Below the pieces are notes generated by a model that was not told where the DNA came from, did no database searches, and saw only the letters and a program-made list of their open reading frames with translations. 64,000 bases of DNA from Pseudomonas yangonensis (lineage in GTDB: Bacteria > Pseudomonadota > Gammaproteobacteria > Pseudomonadales > Pseudomonadaceae): positions 186,001 through 250,000 of the forward strand of contig NZ_BLJU01000002.1 of the NCBI RefSeq assembly GCF_009932725.1, read 5' to 3'. Made by a program: the position numbers and the translations under genes. Positions 1-10,282 of this stretch are shown piece by piece. Each line of letters begins with the position of its first letter. Within the stretch, counting starts at the first letter, position 1.

Positions 1-83
1 CCTACCTGCCGATCTGGGCGGCAGTGCTGTTGGTCGGTTGGGATAGTGCCCGTCTGCTGCGCAAGCAGCAGCTCGGACGCTGA
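1..83 (+). CDS. C-terminal end of an unidentified protein (partial)
   Basis: An open frame enters from the left edge and stops at a TGA at 81-83. The last 26 residues contain a hydrophobic stretch (LPIWAAVLLVGW) followed by a basic tail ending LGR, which fits the last membrane helix and cytoplasmic tail of an inner-membrane protein. Too little is present to name the family. The stop codon directly abuts the reverse-strand stop of the next gene, so the two genes converge with no spacer. Confidence 0.5.
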   Translation, partial: YLPIWAAVLLVGWDSARLLRKQQLGR

Positions 84-662
84 TCAGGCGGCAGTGCTGC
101 GTGCTGCGGGAATCTGAGAGGACTGGCTGGCCTGCTTCTGCACCTGGTAATGCACCTGCAGGGTGCCACTGTTGAAGCGTCGCTGCTCGCTCAGCGTCAG
201 GCTGCGCTCCATACCGGTGGCCAGTAGCGGAACGCCGGCGCCAAGCAGATGCGGCACGAGGTTGATCATTACTTCGTCGATCAGCCCGGCGGTGTAGCAG
301 TTGCCGGCCAGCAGGCTGCCGCCGACCAGCCAGATGCGCTGGAATCCCGCTTCATTCAACGCCGCGACTGCCTGGGCTGGGGTGCAATGAGTCAGCTGAA
401 CTTCATCCGTCGCACGCGGCAGGGCCAGGCGAGTCAGCACCACACAGGGCTTGCCGGGGTATGGCCAGGGACCGCCGCGCTGCAGTAGCGCTTCGTAGGT
501 GACCCGACCCATCAGCAGGGCATCGATACCTGAGTAAAAGTACTGGAAGCTGTACTCCTCGTCGGCCTGACGCAACGAATCGAACCAGTCGATGCGGCCA
601 TCGGGACGCGCGATGTAGCCATCGAGACTGGAGGTGACGTGGTAGATCAGGGACGGGTTCAT
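84..662 (-). CDS. Dihydrofolate reductase / RibD C-terminal family protein
   Basis: The 192-residue product starts MNPSLIYHVTSSLDGYIA and has the family landmarks: the SLDGYIA start, LMGRVTYEAL, and a glycine-rich IWLVGGSLLAG loop for NADPH binding. Members reduce pterin- or pyrimidine-like substrates; several are YyaP/YwjB-type enzymes of unknown substrate, so the reaction here is not known. Two ATG codons lie in tandem at 663-665 and 660-662; the second is preferred because GAGG lies at a better distance from it. A longer upstream reading frame has no support. It converges with the gene at the left edge. Confidence 0.75.
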   Translation of the reverse strand: MNPSLIYHVTSSLDGYIARPDGRIDWFDSLRQADEEYSFQYFYSGIDALLMGRVTYEALLQRGGPWPYPGKPCVVLTRLALPRATDEVQLTHCTPAQAVAALNEAGFQRIWLVGGSLLAGNCYTAGLIDEVMINLVPHLLGAGVPLLATGMERSLTLSEQRRFNSGTLQVHYQVQKQASQSSQIPAARSTAA

Positions 663-747
663 CATGCACCTCGAAGGGCTATCTGAGAGTTGGATTGGCG
701 CGGCTGAAACAAGTTCGTCGTGCGCCGCACCGCTTGTCGGAAGCCGC

Positions 748-1158
748 TCAGTCCAGAACGTTGCGCAGGATTTCGTAGACGATGCCGGTCGCGATGGCGA
801 CCAGTACAACGTCGCGGCCGATCTGCTTCCACTCGTAGCCCTCGTAGTGGGGCAGGCGTGATACCAGGCGGCTGTCGAAGTTCTTGGCGATACCCGGAGG
901 CAGTGGCTTGCCGCGTGCCAGGTTCTTGGCGATGCCCGGCGGCAGGGACGAGGTCGGGCCGATCAACTGGCGATTTTCGCCGAGGATGATGCGCACCTGG
1001 CCGATATCCACGCTCGGGCCGCGCAAGTCGATCTGCACGCCGCCATCATGCTGATGGCCCGGTTTGCCTTTGCCGGGCGGCGGGCTGGCCAGAGCCGGCG
1101 ATGCGGCCAGCAGGATGCACAGGCCGATGCTGAGGGTTGCCTGGGGTTTGGTGAGCAT
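748..1158 (-). CDS. CigR-like periplasmic/inner-membrane protein
   Basis: The 136-residue product has an N-terminal signal segment (about residues 8-25, ending ALASPPP), a proline/glycine-rich stretch, two near copies of a LPPGIAKN motif (about 73-95) and a C-terminal hydrophobic helix (VVLVAIATGIVYEIL). This matches the proteins annotated as anti-virulence regulator CigR family in Pseudomonas, related to the RcnB-like superfamily. CigR in Salmonella is an inner-membrane protein of SPI-3; a virulence role here is not implied. The gene stands alone and is divergent from the helicase gene. Confidence 0.6.
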   Translation of the reverse strand: MLTKPQATLSIGLCILLAASPALASPPPGKGKPGHQHDGGVQIDLRGPSVDIGQVRIILGENRQLIGPTSSLPPGIAKNLARGKPLPPGIAKNFDSRLVSRLPHYEGYEWKQIGRDVVLVAIATGIVYEILRNVLD

Positions 1159-1358
1159 GGCTCTGCACTCCTTGGTCAGTGATGCCTATTGGATATCAGG
1201 CGAGCCGTCTCGGTTCCTCCGCGCCGCTGCCGGATGGCGTCTGCAGGCGGCCGTCCGTCGGCGTGCGAATGTGTGGCTCGTGCAAAGAAATTCGGCCCCG
1301 GCGCCGGAAACCGTTAGGCTATGCACCGTTTTGTCGATCTTTCGAGGTAGTGCCCCCC

Positions 1359-2684
<1,326 letters not shown>

Positions 2685-2693
2685 GCAGCTGTT

Positions 2694-2740
2694 GTGGGAG
2701 GCGCTTTAGCGGCGAGTCGCGGCTGAAGCCCCTCCCACAG
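2694..2740. repeat. REP-type inverted repeat (GTGGGAGG...CCTCCCAC family)
   Basis: Imperfect palindrome between two converging genes. The outer arm reads TGTGGGAG and CTCCCACA, with a GCGGC/GCCGC-rich interior. The same family recurs at 50578-50636. It may also act as a bidirectional terminator. Confidence 0.6.
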
Positions 2741-2742
2741 TT

Positions 2743-4578
2743 TCACTCCACCCCGACGAAACCACCGGTCTGATGCTGCCACAGGCGTGCATACAGGCCG
2801 CCGCGGGCGATCAGTTCGGCGTGGGTGCCGGTTTCGATGACCTGGCCCTTGTCGATCACCACCAGGCGATCCATCCGTGCGATGGTCGACAGGCGGTGAG
2901 CGATGGCGATTACCGTCTTGCCTTCCATCAGGCTGTCCAGGCTTTCCTGGATGGCCGCTTCGACTTCCGAATCCAGTGCCGAGGTGGCTTCGTCCAGCAC
3001 CAGGATCGGCGCATTCTTGAGCAGCACGCGGGCGATGGCGATGCGCTGACGCTGACCACCGGACAGCTTCACGCCGCGCTCGCCGACCTGGGCATCCAGG
3101 CCGCGACCGCCCTGGCTGTCATCGAGGGTGGGAATGAACGCATCGGCGCGGGCCTTGCGCACCGCTTCCCAGAGTTCCTCGTCACTGGCACCGGGTTTGC
3201 CGTAGCGCAGGTTGTCGCGGATCGAACGGTGCAGCAGCGAGGTGTCCTGGGTCACTACGCCAATGTTGGCGCGCAGGCTTTCCTGAGTCACCGTGGTGAT
3301 GTCCTGATCGTCGATGAGGATGCGGCCGCTCTCCAGGTCGTACAGGCGCAGCAGCAGATTGACCAGGGTCGATTTGCCGGCACCGGAGGGGCCGACCAGG
3401 CCAATTCTTTCGCCCGGCGCGATGGCGATATTCAGGCCACCGATCACGCCGCCCTTCTTGCCATAGTGGAAATGAATGTCCTCGAAACGCACACCGCCCT
3501 CAGGTACCCGGAGCGGACGGGCATCTGCGCGGTCGAGCACCTGGCGTGGCTGGACGATGGTCTGCATGCCGTCCTGCACGGTGCCGACGTTCTCGAAGAT
3601 GCCGTTGACCACCCACATGATCCATTCGGCCATGTTGTTGATGCGGATCACCAGTCCCAGGGACAGGGCGATGGCGCCCGTGGTGATCAGCGATTGGCTC
3701 CACAGCCACAGCGCCAGGGCGCCGGTGCCGACGATCAGTACGCCGTTCAGGCAGGTGATGAGGAAGTCCAGGGCGGTGATGGTGCGAGACTGCAGGCGGA
3801 ACTTGTCGAGCAGGTCCTGCATGGCTTCGCGGGCGTAGCTTTCCTCTTCCTGCGAATGGGCGAAAAGCTTGAGTGTGGCGATGTTGCTGTAGCCGTCCAC
3901 CACCCGGCCCATCACCTTGGAGCGCGCCGAGGAGGCGGCTGCCGAGCGCGCCTTGATGCGTGGCACGAAGTACCACAGCGCCGCGCTGTAGCCGACGATC
4001 CACAGGGCCAGCGGCACCACCAGGCGCAGATCGGCTGCAGCGAACAGATACAGCGCGCTGCCGGCATAGACCACCACGTGCCACAACGCGTCGATTACCT
4101 GCATGGCCGAGTCGCGCAGCGACGGGCCAGTCTGCATCACGCGCTGGGCAACGCGGCCGGCGAAGTCGTTCTGGAAGAAGCTCAGGCTCTGCTTGAGCAC
4201 GTAACGGTGGTTCTGCCAGCGAATCAGGTTGGTCAGGCCGGGGTTCACCGCCTGATGGGTGAGCAGGTTGTGCAGGCCGAACACCACAGGGCGGATGACG
4301 AGTGCTACCAGCAGCATCCATAACAGTTCACGCTGGTGCTCATGGAAGAAGGTGCTGGCGTCCGTGCTGGCCTGGGCCATGTCGATCAATTGGCCAAGGA
4401 AGCTGAACAGCGCCACTTCGATCAGGGCGGCGAAGAAACCAATGATCAGCACGGCCAGCATCAGTGGCCACACCTGTTTCAGGTAGTGGCCGTAGAAACG
4501 CAGCATGCCGGCTGGCGGGGCGACGTCGGGACTGGGTTTGAAAACGTCGATCAGGGATTCGAAGCGGCGAAACAGCAT
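2743..4578 (-). CDS. ABC exporter, fused permease and ATPase
   Basis: The 611-residue half-transporter has an N-terminal six-helix membrane domain (about residues 30-330) and a C-terminal ATPase domain (about 345-600). The ATPase has Walker A GPSGAGKST, Q-loop VTQDTSLLH, signature LSGGQRQR, Walker B ILVLDEATSALDSE and the switch histidine in AIAHRLST. It should work as a homodimer exporting lipids, drugs or peptides in the MsbA/LmrA manner; the substrate is not visible in the sequence. It is a single gene that converges with the helicase gene across a REP palindrome. Confidence 0.88.
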   Translation of the reverse strand: MLFRRFESLIDVFKPSPDVAPPAGMLRFYGHYLKQVWPLMLAVLIIGFFAALIEVALFSFLGQLIDMAQASTDASTFFHEHQRELLWMLLVALVIRPVVFGLHNLLTHQAVNPGLTNLIRWQNHRYVLKQSLSFFQNDFAGRVAQRVMQTGPSLRDSAMQVIDALWHVVVYAGSALYLFAAADLRLVVPLALWIVGYSAALWYFVPRIKARSAAASSARSKVMGRVVDGYSNIATLKLFAHSQEEESYAREAMQDLLDKFRLQSRTITALDFLITCLNGVLIVGTGALALWLWSQSLITTGAIALSLGLVIRINNMAEWIMWVVNGIFENVGTVQDGMQTIVQPRQVLDRADARPLRVPEGGVRFEDIHFHYGKKGGVIGGLNIAIAPGERIGLVGPSGAGKSTLVNLLLRLYDLESGRILIDDQDITTVTQESLRANIGVVTQDTSLLHRSIRDNLRYGKPGASDEELWEAVRKARADAFIPTLDDSQGGRGLDAQVGERGVKLSGGQRQRIAIARVLLKNAPILVLDEATSALDSEVEAAIQESLDSLMEGKTVIAIAHRLSTIARMDRLVVIDKGQVIETGTHAELIARGGLYARLWQHQTGGFVGVE

Positions 4579-4621
4579 TGCAGGCGTCCTGCCCAGATGA
4601 GTGGACGCCGATATTAACCTC

Positions 4622-5686
4622 TCAGTGCGAGCGAGTCTCAGTCAAAAGCGGTTTCTGCAACTCGCTGGCCCAAGCCAGCAGTGGAACCTTTAGCTCAGGC
4701 TGCCAGATGCGCTTGAACAGCAGGGTCAGGTGTTCGACTTCTCCACGTGCGAAAGGTAGGCGATCGATACGCTCATGGATTCGCCACTGGCCGTCCTGCC
4801 GGTGAGCAAAGTCGAAACGGAAGGGGTGAAAGCCAGTCATGCCCAGACGCAGGTCGGTGACGATCAGGTGCTCGCCGGCCAGGTCGTAACGCAGCACGCC
4901 ACCGGTGAACCACTCCAGGCGCTGGTGCATGGGCGAGTCCGCCAGCAGTTCACGCAGGTGCGTACCGCGTGGCAGGCGCTGCAGTTGCGGCGGCTCGTCA
5001 TCGAACCAGCCGATCAGGGCTTCGTGATAGTCCTCGCCGTCCAGCACGACGACCCGCCACAGCAGGGTATTGAAAGGCGTTGGCGTGACGAACAGTTGTT
5101 CGGCCTGGATGCCCTGACGGGCCAGTTCGCGCTCCACGCGCTGTTCGGCCATGAACTTGCCGGCCAGGCTGAAGCCGATGTACAGGGTCGAAACAGCCAG
5201 AGCGACGGCTGGGACTCGCCAGCTCTGCTCGCGCAGCCCGGTGAACAGGCTGATCACCACCGCGGCGATCAGTGGCACGGTGTACAGCGGGTCGATGATG
5301 AACAGGCTGGACCAGGCCGTGGGCGTCGGCATCAGCGGCCAGAACAGCTGGGTGCCGTAACTGGTGAAGGCGTCCAGCAAGGGATGGGTGATCAGCACCA
5401 GCCATAGCGTCAGCAACAGGCGGTTGGTTGAGTAGCCCGGATGTCGGCGAAAGCGCCTGATCAGCCAGGTCAGCAGCAGGGCCAGGCCGCTTAGAACGAA
5501 CAGCGAATGGCTGAAGCCGCGGTGGTAGGTCATGTTCGCCACGGCATCGCCGTAATCCATGACCACGTCCAGGTCGGGAAGGGTAGCCAGCGTGGCGCCA
5601 TAGAGCAGGGCTTTGCGCCCCTGCCAGCGGCCGAGCAGCGCGCCCTGGATGCTGGCGCCGAGTACCGCCTGGGTTATGGAGTCCAT
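4622..5686 (-). CDS. YdjM-type membrane-bound metal-dependent hydrolase
   Basis: The 354-residue protein has four or five N-terminal membrane helices and the conserved polar motifs of the YdjM/DUF457 family: DSITQAVLGA at the start, TLPDLDVV near residue 39, HRGFSHSLF near 55 and HPLLDAF near 100. These are thought to bind metal within the membrane. The C-terminal 200 residues are soluble. In Escherichia coli ydjM is LexA-controlled, but no LexA box was sought here. The reaction is unknown for the family. The gene is divergent from arfB. Confidence 0.78.
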   Translation of the reverse strand: MDSITQAVLGASIQGALLGRWQGRKALLYGATLATLPDLDVVMDYGDAVANMTYHRGFSHSLFVLSGLALLLTWLIRRFRRHPGYSTNRLLLTLWLVLITHPLLDAFTSYGTQLFWPLMPTPTAWSSLFIIDPLYTVPLIAAVVISLFTGLREQSWRVPAVALAVSTLYIGFSLAGKFMAEQRVERELARQGIQAEQLFVTPTPFNTLLWRVVVLDGEDYHEALIGWFDDEPPQLQRLPRGTHLRELLADSPMHQRLEWFTGGVLRYDLAGEHLIVTDLRLGMTGFHPFRFDFAHRQDGQWRIHERIDRLPFARGEVEHLTLLFKRIWQPELKVPLLAWASELQKPLLTETRSH

Positions 5687-5793
5687 CGAGTGCGTCCGAA
5701 AAAATACAGGCCGTTACGTTAGCCGAGGCGTTCGGCAAATGCCGTGGGAAATTTCAAGCAAAGATTACAGCTGTGGCGGGTATCCTGATGACC

Positions 5794-5823
5794 ATGAGCC
5801 TCAAGAAATCCTGTCCATGCTGA
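5794..5823 (+). other. Nine-codon upstream ORF overlapping the arfB start
   Basis: ATG at 5794 opens a frame reading MSLKKSCPC and stopping at 5821-5823, so its stop overlaps the arfB start (ATGCTGA). The arrangement is typical of translational coupling or a leader peptide. No strong ribosome-binding site precedes it, so it may be chance. Confidence 0.25.
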
Positions 5824-6230
5824 TCGTCTCCAACAGTGTTCATATTCCCGATGAGGAAATCGAGCTGACCGCCATCCGCGCCCAGGGCGCGGGCGGGCAG
5901 AACGTCAACAAGGTGTCCAGCGCCGTGCACCTGCGCTTTGACAGCCAGGCCTCGTCGTTGCCGCCGTTCTACAAGGAGCGTTTGCTGGCGCTTGCCGACA
6001 GTCGTATCACTGCAGGCGGCGTGGTGGTGATCAAGGCGCAGCAGTATCGCACCCAGGAGCAGAATCGCGCCGATGCCCTTGAGCGTCTTGCCGAGTTGAT
6101 CCGCAGCGCCGGCAAGGTGGAAAAGAAGCGCCGCCCGACCAAGCCGACCCTGGGTTCGAAAAAGCGCCGACTGGATGGCAAGAGCAAACGCGGGGCGATC
6201 AAGGCGGGGCGGGGCAAGGTGGATTTCTAG
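5817..6230 (+). CDS. arfB: Alternative ribosome-rescue peptidyl-tRNA hydrolase ArfB
   Basis: ArfB (YaeJ) enters stalled non-stop ribosomes and hydrolyses the peptidyl-tRNA. The 137-residue protein carries the catalytic GGQ at residues 26-28 (AQGAGGQNVNKV). It also has the basic C-terminal tail, rich in Lys/Arg with the PTKPTLGSKKRR pattern, that occupies the empty mRNA channel. The frame is open further upstream (to 5613), but family length and alignment place the start at 5817. No clear Shine-Dalgarno precedes it; instead the nine-codon frame at 5794-5823 overlaps the start, which may couple translation. Confidence 0.93.
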   Translation: MLIVSNSVHIPDEEIELTAIRAQGAGGQNVNKVSSAVHLRFDSQASSLPPFYKERLLALADSRITAGGVVVIKAQQYRTQEQNRADALERLAELIRSAGKVEKKRRPTKPTLGSKKRRLDGKSKRGAIKAGRGKVDF

Positions 6231-6234
6231 AAAT

Positions 6235-6641
6235 GTCCCTGTTTCGACGAAGGGGCCGCTTCAGAGGTAGGTTTATTATTGTGGATACAGTGCGTTCTGG
6301 TTTCGCCCCTTACGGGCGAGTCACTTGATTCGCTGCGCTCACCCTTCGGGTCAGCCTGCGGCTGTTACTTCGCTGCGCTTCGTAGCTCTTGCTTGCCCAA
6401 GAGAAAGTAACCAAAGAGAAGGGCACCCCACCATCCGGCCCCGGCTGCGCCGGGGTTCCCTCGCTCCACCACCACTCCAGGGGCACGCTGCGAAGGGCCA
6501 TCCCTGGCCCATCGCAGCTCATGCGTCATCCATGTCGCTCAACCCCTTACGCGGCGATTCCACTCGGCCTCCTGAAGGGGATCGGGTGTCGCTCTTGAGG
6601 ACTTGATTCACGCCTGGCCTGCAGCCCGAGTGCGGCAGCCA
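6235..6641. repeat. Repeat-like intergenic segment without a supported gene
   Basis: The 400-base gap between arfB and mgsA holds several short palindromes (GCCCCTTACGGGGC-like at 6305-6318, GGCCCCGGCTGCGCCGGGG at 6437-6455). It also has the AGAAAGTAACCAAAGAGAAG motif near 6401-6420, followed by GGGCACCCC. I recall this motif from multi-copy intergenic sequences in pseudomonads and relatives, often mis-annotated as short hypothetical proteins. Short frames here lack ribosome-binding sites, so none is called. Confidence 0.45.
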
Positions 6642-7106
6642 TTAGCCGCGTGCTGCCAGATAAGCCTGATAGTCGGGGATGCGATATTCGTGCTGCTGTT
6701 CCAGCAGGCTGCTGCTGAGCAGGTAATCGGCGCTGCTTTCGTTGCACGCCACCGGTATGTTCCACACCGCAGCCACGCGCAGCAGTGCCTTGATATCGGG
6801 ATCGTGTGGCTGCGGCTCGAACGGGTCCCAGAAGAACACCAGCATGTCCACGCGCTGTTCGGCGATGCGTGCACCGATCTGCTGGTCGCCGCCCAGCGGG
6901 CCGCTGATCATGCTCTCCACCGGTAAATCCAGGCGTTTGCTCAGAAGCAGGCCGGTGGTGCCGGTGGCCACCAGCTCGTGGCGCGCCAGCTTGTCACGTT
7001 GGCGTTCGCACCAGTCCAGCAGAAAGCCCTTGCAGTGATCGTGCGCCACCAGGGCGATGCGCTTGCGCGCCGGCAGCTCGGCGCGGGTGAAGCTGATACG
7101 GCTCAT
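6642..7106 (-). CDS. mgsA: Methylglyoxal synthase
   Basis: MgsA converts dihydroxyacetone phosphate to methylglyoxal and inorganic phosphate, a cytosolic bypass of lower glycolysis that frees phosphate. The 154-residue protein has the phosphate-binding ALVAHDHCK near residues 18-26, GTTG near 49-52, and the catalytic region SGPLGGDQQIG with the presumed catalytic Asp74. Its length fits the family. It lies 12 bases downstream of gap on the same strand, so it is probably cotranscribed from the HexR-type promoter region. That pairing puts the triose-phosphate drain next to the enzyme whose shortage would cause triose phosphates to build up. Confidence 0.92.
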   Translation of the reverse strand: MSRISFTRAELPARKRIALVAHDHCKGFLLDWCERQRDKLARHELVATGTTGLLLSKRLDLPVESMISGPLGGDQQIGARIAEQRVDMLVFFWDPFEPQPHDPDIKALLRVAAVWNIPVACNESSADYLLSSSLLEQQHEYRIPDYQAYLAARG

Positions 7107-7118
7107 CGAGCCTCCTGT

Positions 7119-8120
7119 TCAGTGCAGGCGGGCCAGGACCAGACAGTTGTCCAGCATGCGGTTGGAGAAGCCCCACTCGTTGTCATACCAGGCCATGACC
7201 TTGAGCAGCTTGCCGCTGACCTTGGTGTGGTTGGCGTCGAAGATCGATGACAGCGGATTGTGGTTGAAATCACAGGACACCAGCGGCAGAGCGTTGTAAC
7301 CGAGAACCGGGGATTGCTCGCTGGCGGCCTTGAGCAGGGCGTTGACTTCCTCTGCGGTGGTTTCGCGCTTGACCTGCACGGTCAGATCGACCAGCGACAC
7401 GTTGATCACCGGTACGCGCACGGCCATGCCGGTAAGCTTGCCGGCCAGCTCCGGCAGTACCAGGCCGACCGCTTCGGCGGCGCCGGTTTTGGTCGGGATC
7501 ATCGATTGGGTTGCCGAGCGCGCGCGGTACAGGTCGCTGTGGTACACATCGGACAGGTTCTGGTCGTTGGTGTAGGCGTGGATGGTGGTCATCAGTCCCT
7601 GTTCGATACCCAGCTCGCGCTGCAGCACCTGCGCCACAGGCGCCAGGCAGTTGGTGGTGCAGGAGGCGTTGGAGATGATCTGCATGTCCGGCGTCAGCAC
7701 CTGTTCGTTGACGCCGTACACCACGGTGGCGTCGGCGCCTTTGGCAGGTGCGGAGATCAATACCTTGCGCGCGCCGGCTGCGAGATGCGCGGCTGCCTTG
7801 TCGCGTTCGGTGAACAGCCCGGTGCATTCGAGCACCACATCGACCTGATGGGTTTTCCAGGGCAGCTCGGCCGGGTTTCGAATGGCGCTGACGGCGATGC
7901 GATCACCCTTTATCCACAGGCTTTCGCCGTCGACTTTCACTTCTTCGGGGAAATGGCCGTGGACGCTGTCATATTGCAGGAGGTGCGCGTTGATCGTGCT
8001 GTCGCCCAGATCGTTGATCGCCACGACCTGCAGATGCTGACGATAATTCTGGGTATAGAGTGCGCGTAGCACGTTGCGGCCGATACGGCCGAAGCCGTTG
8101 ATGGCGATTCGTAGTGTCAT
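7119..8120 (-). CDS. gap: Glyceraldehyde-3-phosphate dehydrogenase
   Basis: This cytosolic enzyme oxidises glyceraldehyde 3-phosphate to 1,3-bisphosphoglycerate with NAD+. The 333-residue protein opens with the Rossmann motif [15 protein letters not shown] and has the catalytic [12 protein letters not shown] block near residue 155 and the C-terminal [12 protein letters not shown]. It is divergent from edd, with two HexR-like operators in the 130-base spacer, and has mgsA immediately downstream. This matches the gap-1/edd arrangement of other pseudomonads, where HexR represses both genes until KDPG accumulates. Confidence 0.95.
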   Translation of the reverse strand: MTLRIAINGFGRIGRNVLRALYTQNYRQHLQVVAINDLGDSTINAHLLQYDSVHGHFPEEVKVDGESLWIKGDRIAVSAIRNPAELPWKTHQVDVVLECTGLFTERDKAAAHLAAGARKVLISAPAKGADATVVYGVNEQVLTPDMQIISNASCTTNCLAPVAQVLQRELGIEQGLMTTIHAYTNDQNLSDVYHSDLYRARSATQSMIPTKTGAAEAVGLVLPELAGKLTGMAVRVPVINVSLVDLTVQVKRETTAEEVNALLKAASEQSPVLGYNALPLVSCDFNHNPLSSIFDANHTKVSGKLLKVMAWYDNEWGFSNRMLDNCLVLARLH

Positions 8121-8141
8121 GGTGAGGGTCTCGTGAATTTG

Positions 8142-8156
8142 TTGTTGTAATTACAA
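8142..8156. promoter_or_regulatory. HexR-type operator (gap side)
   Basis: TTGT and ACAA half-sites are separated by seven bases (TTGTTGTAATTACAA), matching the TTGT-N7/8-ACAA pattern described for Pseudomonas HexR. It lies 22 bases upstream of the gap start. Confidence 0.75.
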
Positions 8157-8203
8157 GATTATTCCCATCGCTATAGAAATCAAGCCCGTTGGATGGCAGT
8201 ATT

Positions 8204-8218
8204 TTGTTGTAAATACAA
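8204..8218. promoter_or_regulatory. HexR-type operator (edd side)
   Basis: This is a second TTGT-N7-ACAA palindrome (TTGTTGTAAATACAA), nearly identical to the first, 33 bases upstream of the edd start. Two copies in one divergent spacer suggest that each gene has its own operator. Confidence 0.75.
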
Positions 8219-8250
8219 ACAGAAGCTAGAAGCTAGCCTGGAGATTTCCC

Positions 8251-10074
8251 ATGCATCCCCGCGTTGTCGAAGTTACCGAACGTCTTGTCGAGCGCAGTCG
8301 TGCCACGCGTCAGCGCTACCTTCAGATGATCCGTGCAGCTGCCAGCGAAGGTCCGCAGCGGGGCAAGCTGCAATGCGCCAACTTCGCTCATGGCGTGGCC
8401 GGCTGCAGTGGTCACGACAAGCAGACCCTGCGCCTGATGGATGCCGCCAATGTGGCCATCGTTTCCGCCTACAACGACATGTTGTCGGCGCACCAGCCCT
8501 ATGAGGCCTTTCCCGAGCAGATCAAGCAGGCGTTGCGCGAGCTGGGCTCGGTCGGGCAGTTCGCCGGTGGCGTACCGGCCATGTGTGACGGCGTCACTCA
8601 GGGCGAACCGGGCATGGAGCTGGGCATCGCCAGCCGCGAGGTGATCGCCATGTCCACCGCCGTGGCGCTGTCGCACAACATGTTCGATGCCGCGCTGTAC
8701 CTGGGGGTGTGCGACAAGATCGTGCCGGGCCTGGTGATGGGCGCGTTGCGCTTCGGCCATCTGCCATCGCTGTTCGTGCCGGCCGGGCCGATGACCTCGG
8801 GGTTGTCCAACAAGGAAAAAGCCGACGTGCGCCAGCGCTACGCGGAAGGCAAGGCGACCCGCGACGAGCTGCTGGCGGCGGAAATGGCGGCCTACCACGG
8901 GCCGGGCACCTGCACCTTCTATGGCACCGCCAATACCAATCAGTTGCTGATGGAGGTGATGGGGTTGCACCTTCCTGGCGCTTCCTTCATCAATCCCGGC
9001 ACGCCGCTGCGCGAGGCGCTGACCCGTGAAGCCGCGCAGCAGGTGACGCGGCTGACCAAGCAAAGCGGGAATTTCATGCCCATCGGCGAGATCGTCGACG
9101 AGCGCTGTCTGGTCAACTCCATCGTCGCCCTGCACGCCACTGGCGGCTCGACCAACCATACCCTGCACATGCCGGCCATCGCCCGGGCTGCCGGCATCCT
9201 GCTGACCTGGCAGGACATGGCTGACCTGTCCGAGGTGGTGCCGACCCTGGCCCATGTCTATCCCAACGGCAAGGCCGACATCAACCATTTCCAGGCTGCC
9301 GGCGGCATGGCCTTCCTGATCCGTCAGCTGCTCGAGGCGGGCTTGCTGCACGAAGAGGTCAATACCGTGGCCGGCCGAGGCCTGTCGCGTTATACCCGAG
9401 AGCCCTTCCTCGAGGATGGCGAGCTGGTCTGGCGCGATGGACCGACCGAGAGCCTGGAGCAAAGCGTGCTGCGTCCGATAGCGCAGCCGTTCTCGGCAGA
9501 AGGCGGACTGCGCCTGATGCAGGGCAATCTCGGTCGTGGCGTGATGAAGGTGTCCGCCGTGGCGCCCGAGCATCAGGTGGTTGAAGCGCCGGCGCTGGTG
9601 TTCGAGGATCAGCTGGAGCTGGTCGAGGCGTTCAAGGCCGGCAAGCTGGAGCGCGATTTCGTTGCCGTGGTGCGTTTCCAGGGGCCCCGCAGCAACGGCA
9701 TGCCCGAACTACACAAGATGACGCCTTACCTGGGCGTGTTGCAGGATCGCGGTTTCAAGGTGGCGCTGGTCACCGACGGGCGCATGTCCGGTGCCTCGGG
9801 CAAGATCCCGGCGGCCATTCACGTCTGCCCGGAGGCCTTCGATGGCGGGCCGTTGGCGCGGGTGCGCGATGGCGACCTGATTCGTGTCGATGGTCAGAGC
9901 GGGCAGCTGACGCTGCAGGTCGACGAGGCTGAGTTCGCCGCACGTGAGACGGCGGCCAGGCCGGCTCCGGCAATGGGCTGCGGGCGCGAGTTGTTCGCTT
10001 TCATGCGTCACAACTTCAGCACGGCGGAGCAGGGCGCCAGTGCCTTTACCGAGAGCCTCGAGTCGCTGGTCTGA
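8251..10074 (+). CDS. edd: 6-Phosphogluconate dehydratase
   Basis: Edd dehydrates 6-phosphogluconate to KDPG, the first committed step of the Entner-Doudoroff pathway. The 607-residue protein is full length for the IlvD/Edd family and shows [19 protein letters not shown] cysteines near residues 45-60, [12 protein letters not shown], a [19 protein letters not shown] block near 110 and the C-terminal [16 protein letters not shown]. These hold the Fe-S cluster and the substrate. It starts 33 bases after a HexR-like site. In the pseudomonads I know best, glk and gltR-gltS follow edd; here a repeat region and the opposite-strand rdgC follow instead. Confidence 0.96.
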   Translation: MHPRVVEVTERLVERSRATRQRYLQMIRAAASEGPQRGKLQCANFAHGVAGCSGHDKQTLRLMDAANVAIVSAYNDMLSAHQPYEAFPEQIKQALRELGSVGQFAGGVPAMCDGVTQGEPGMELGIASREVIAMSTAVALSHNMFDAALYLGVCDKIVPGLVMGALRFGHLPSLFVPAGPMTSGLSNKEKADVRQRYAEGKATRDELLAAEMAAYHGPGTCTFYGTANTNQLLMEVMGLHLPGASFINPGTPLREALTREAAQQVTRLTKQSGNFMPIGEIVDERCLVNSIVALHATGGSTNHTLHMPAIARAAGILLTWQDMADLSEVVPTLAHVYPNGKADINHFQAAGGMAFLIRQLLEAGLLHEEVNTVAGRGLSRYTREPFLEDGELVWRDGPTESLEQSVLRPIAQPFSAEGGLRLMQGNLGRGVMKVSAVAPEHQVVEAPALVFEDQLELVEAFKAGKLERDFVAVVRFQGPRSNGMPELHKMTPYLGVLQDRGFKVALVTDGRMSGASGKIPAAIHVCPEAFDGGPLARVRDGDLIRVDGQSGQLTLQVDEAEFAARETAARPAPAMGCGRELFAFMRHNFSTAEQGASAFTESLESLV

Positions 10075-10086
10075 GGCAGGCGCCAG

Positions 10087-10256
10087 TAGCCCGGATGAAA
10101 TCCGGGAATCGCTGGTGCAAGAGCCTCGGATTGCATCCAGGCTACTCGCCGGGCGCCGACGAGGCCCGCAAAGCCGCTCTTTGTAGAGCCCCGCCTCGGG
10201 GCGAAGCTTCATCTAAGCGTGTCCCGCCCTGATTCGCGACGGGGCGACGCTCCTAC
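10087..10256. repeat. REP palindromes between edd and rdgC
   Basis: Two palindromic units lie side by side. The first is a TAGCCCGGAT...ATCCAGGCTA pair (10087-10145). The second is a GTAGAGCCCCGCCTCGGGGC...GGCGACGCTCCTAC pair (10183-10256). Both families recur elsewhere in the window. Confidence 0.6.
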
Positions 10257-10282
10257 TGAACTGCGTCCTGCTTTCGACCGTT

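Noticed and set aside
2773..4323. 516-codon frame opposite the ABC exporter
   Set aside because: Antisense shadow rich in Gln, His and Asp, without domain motifs or a ribosome-binding site.
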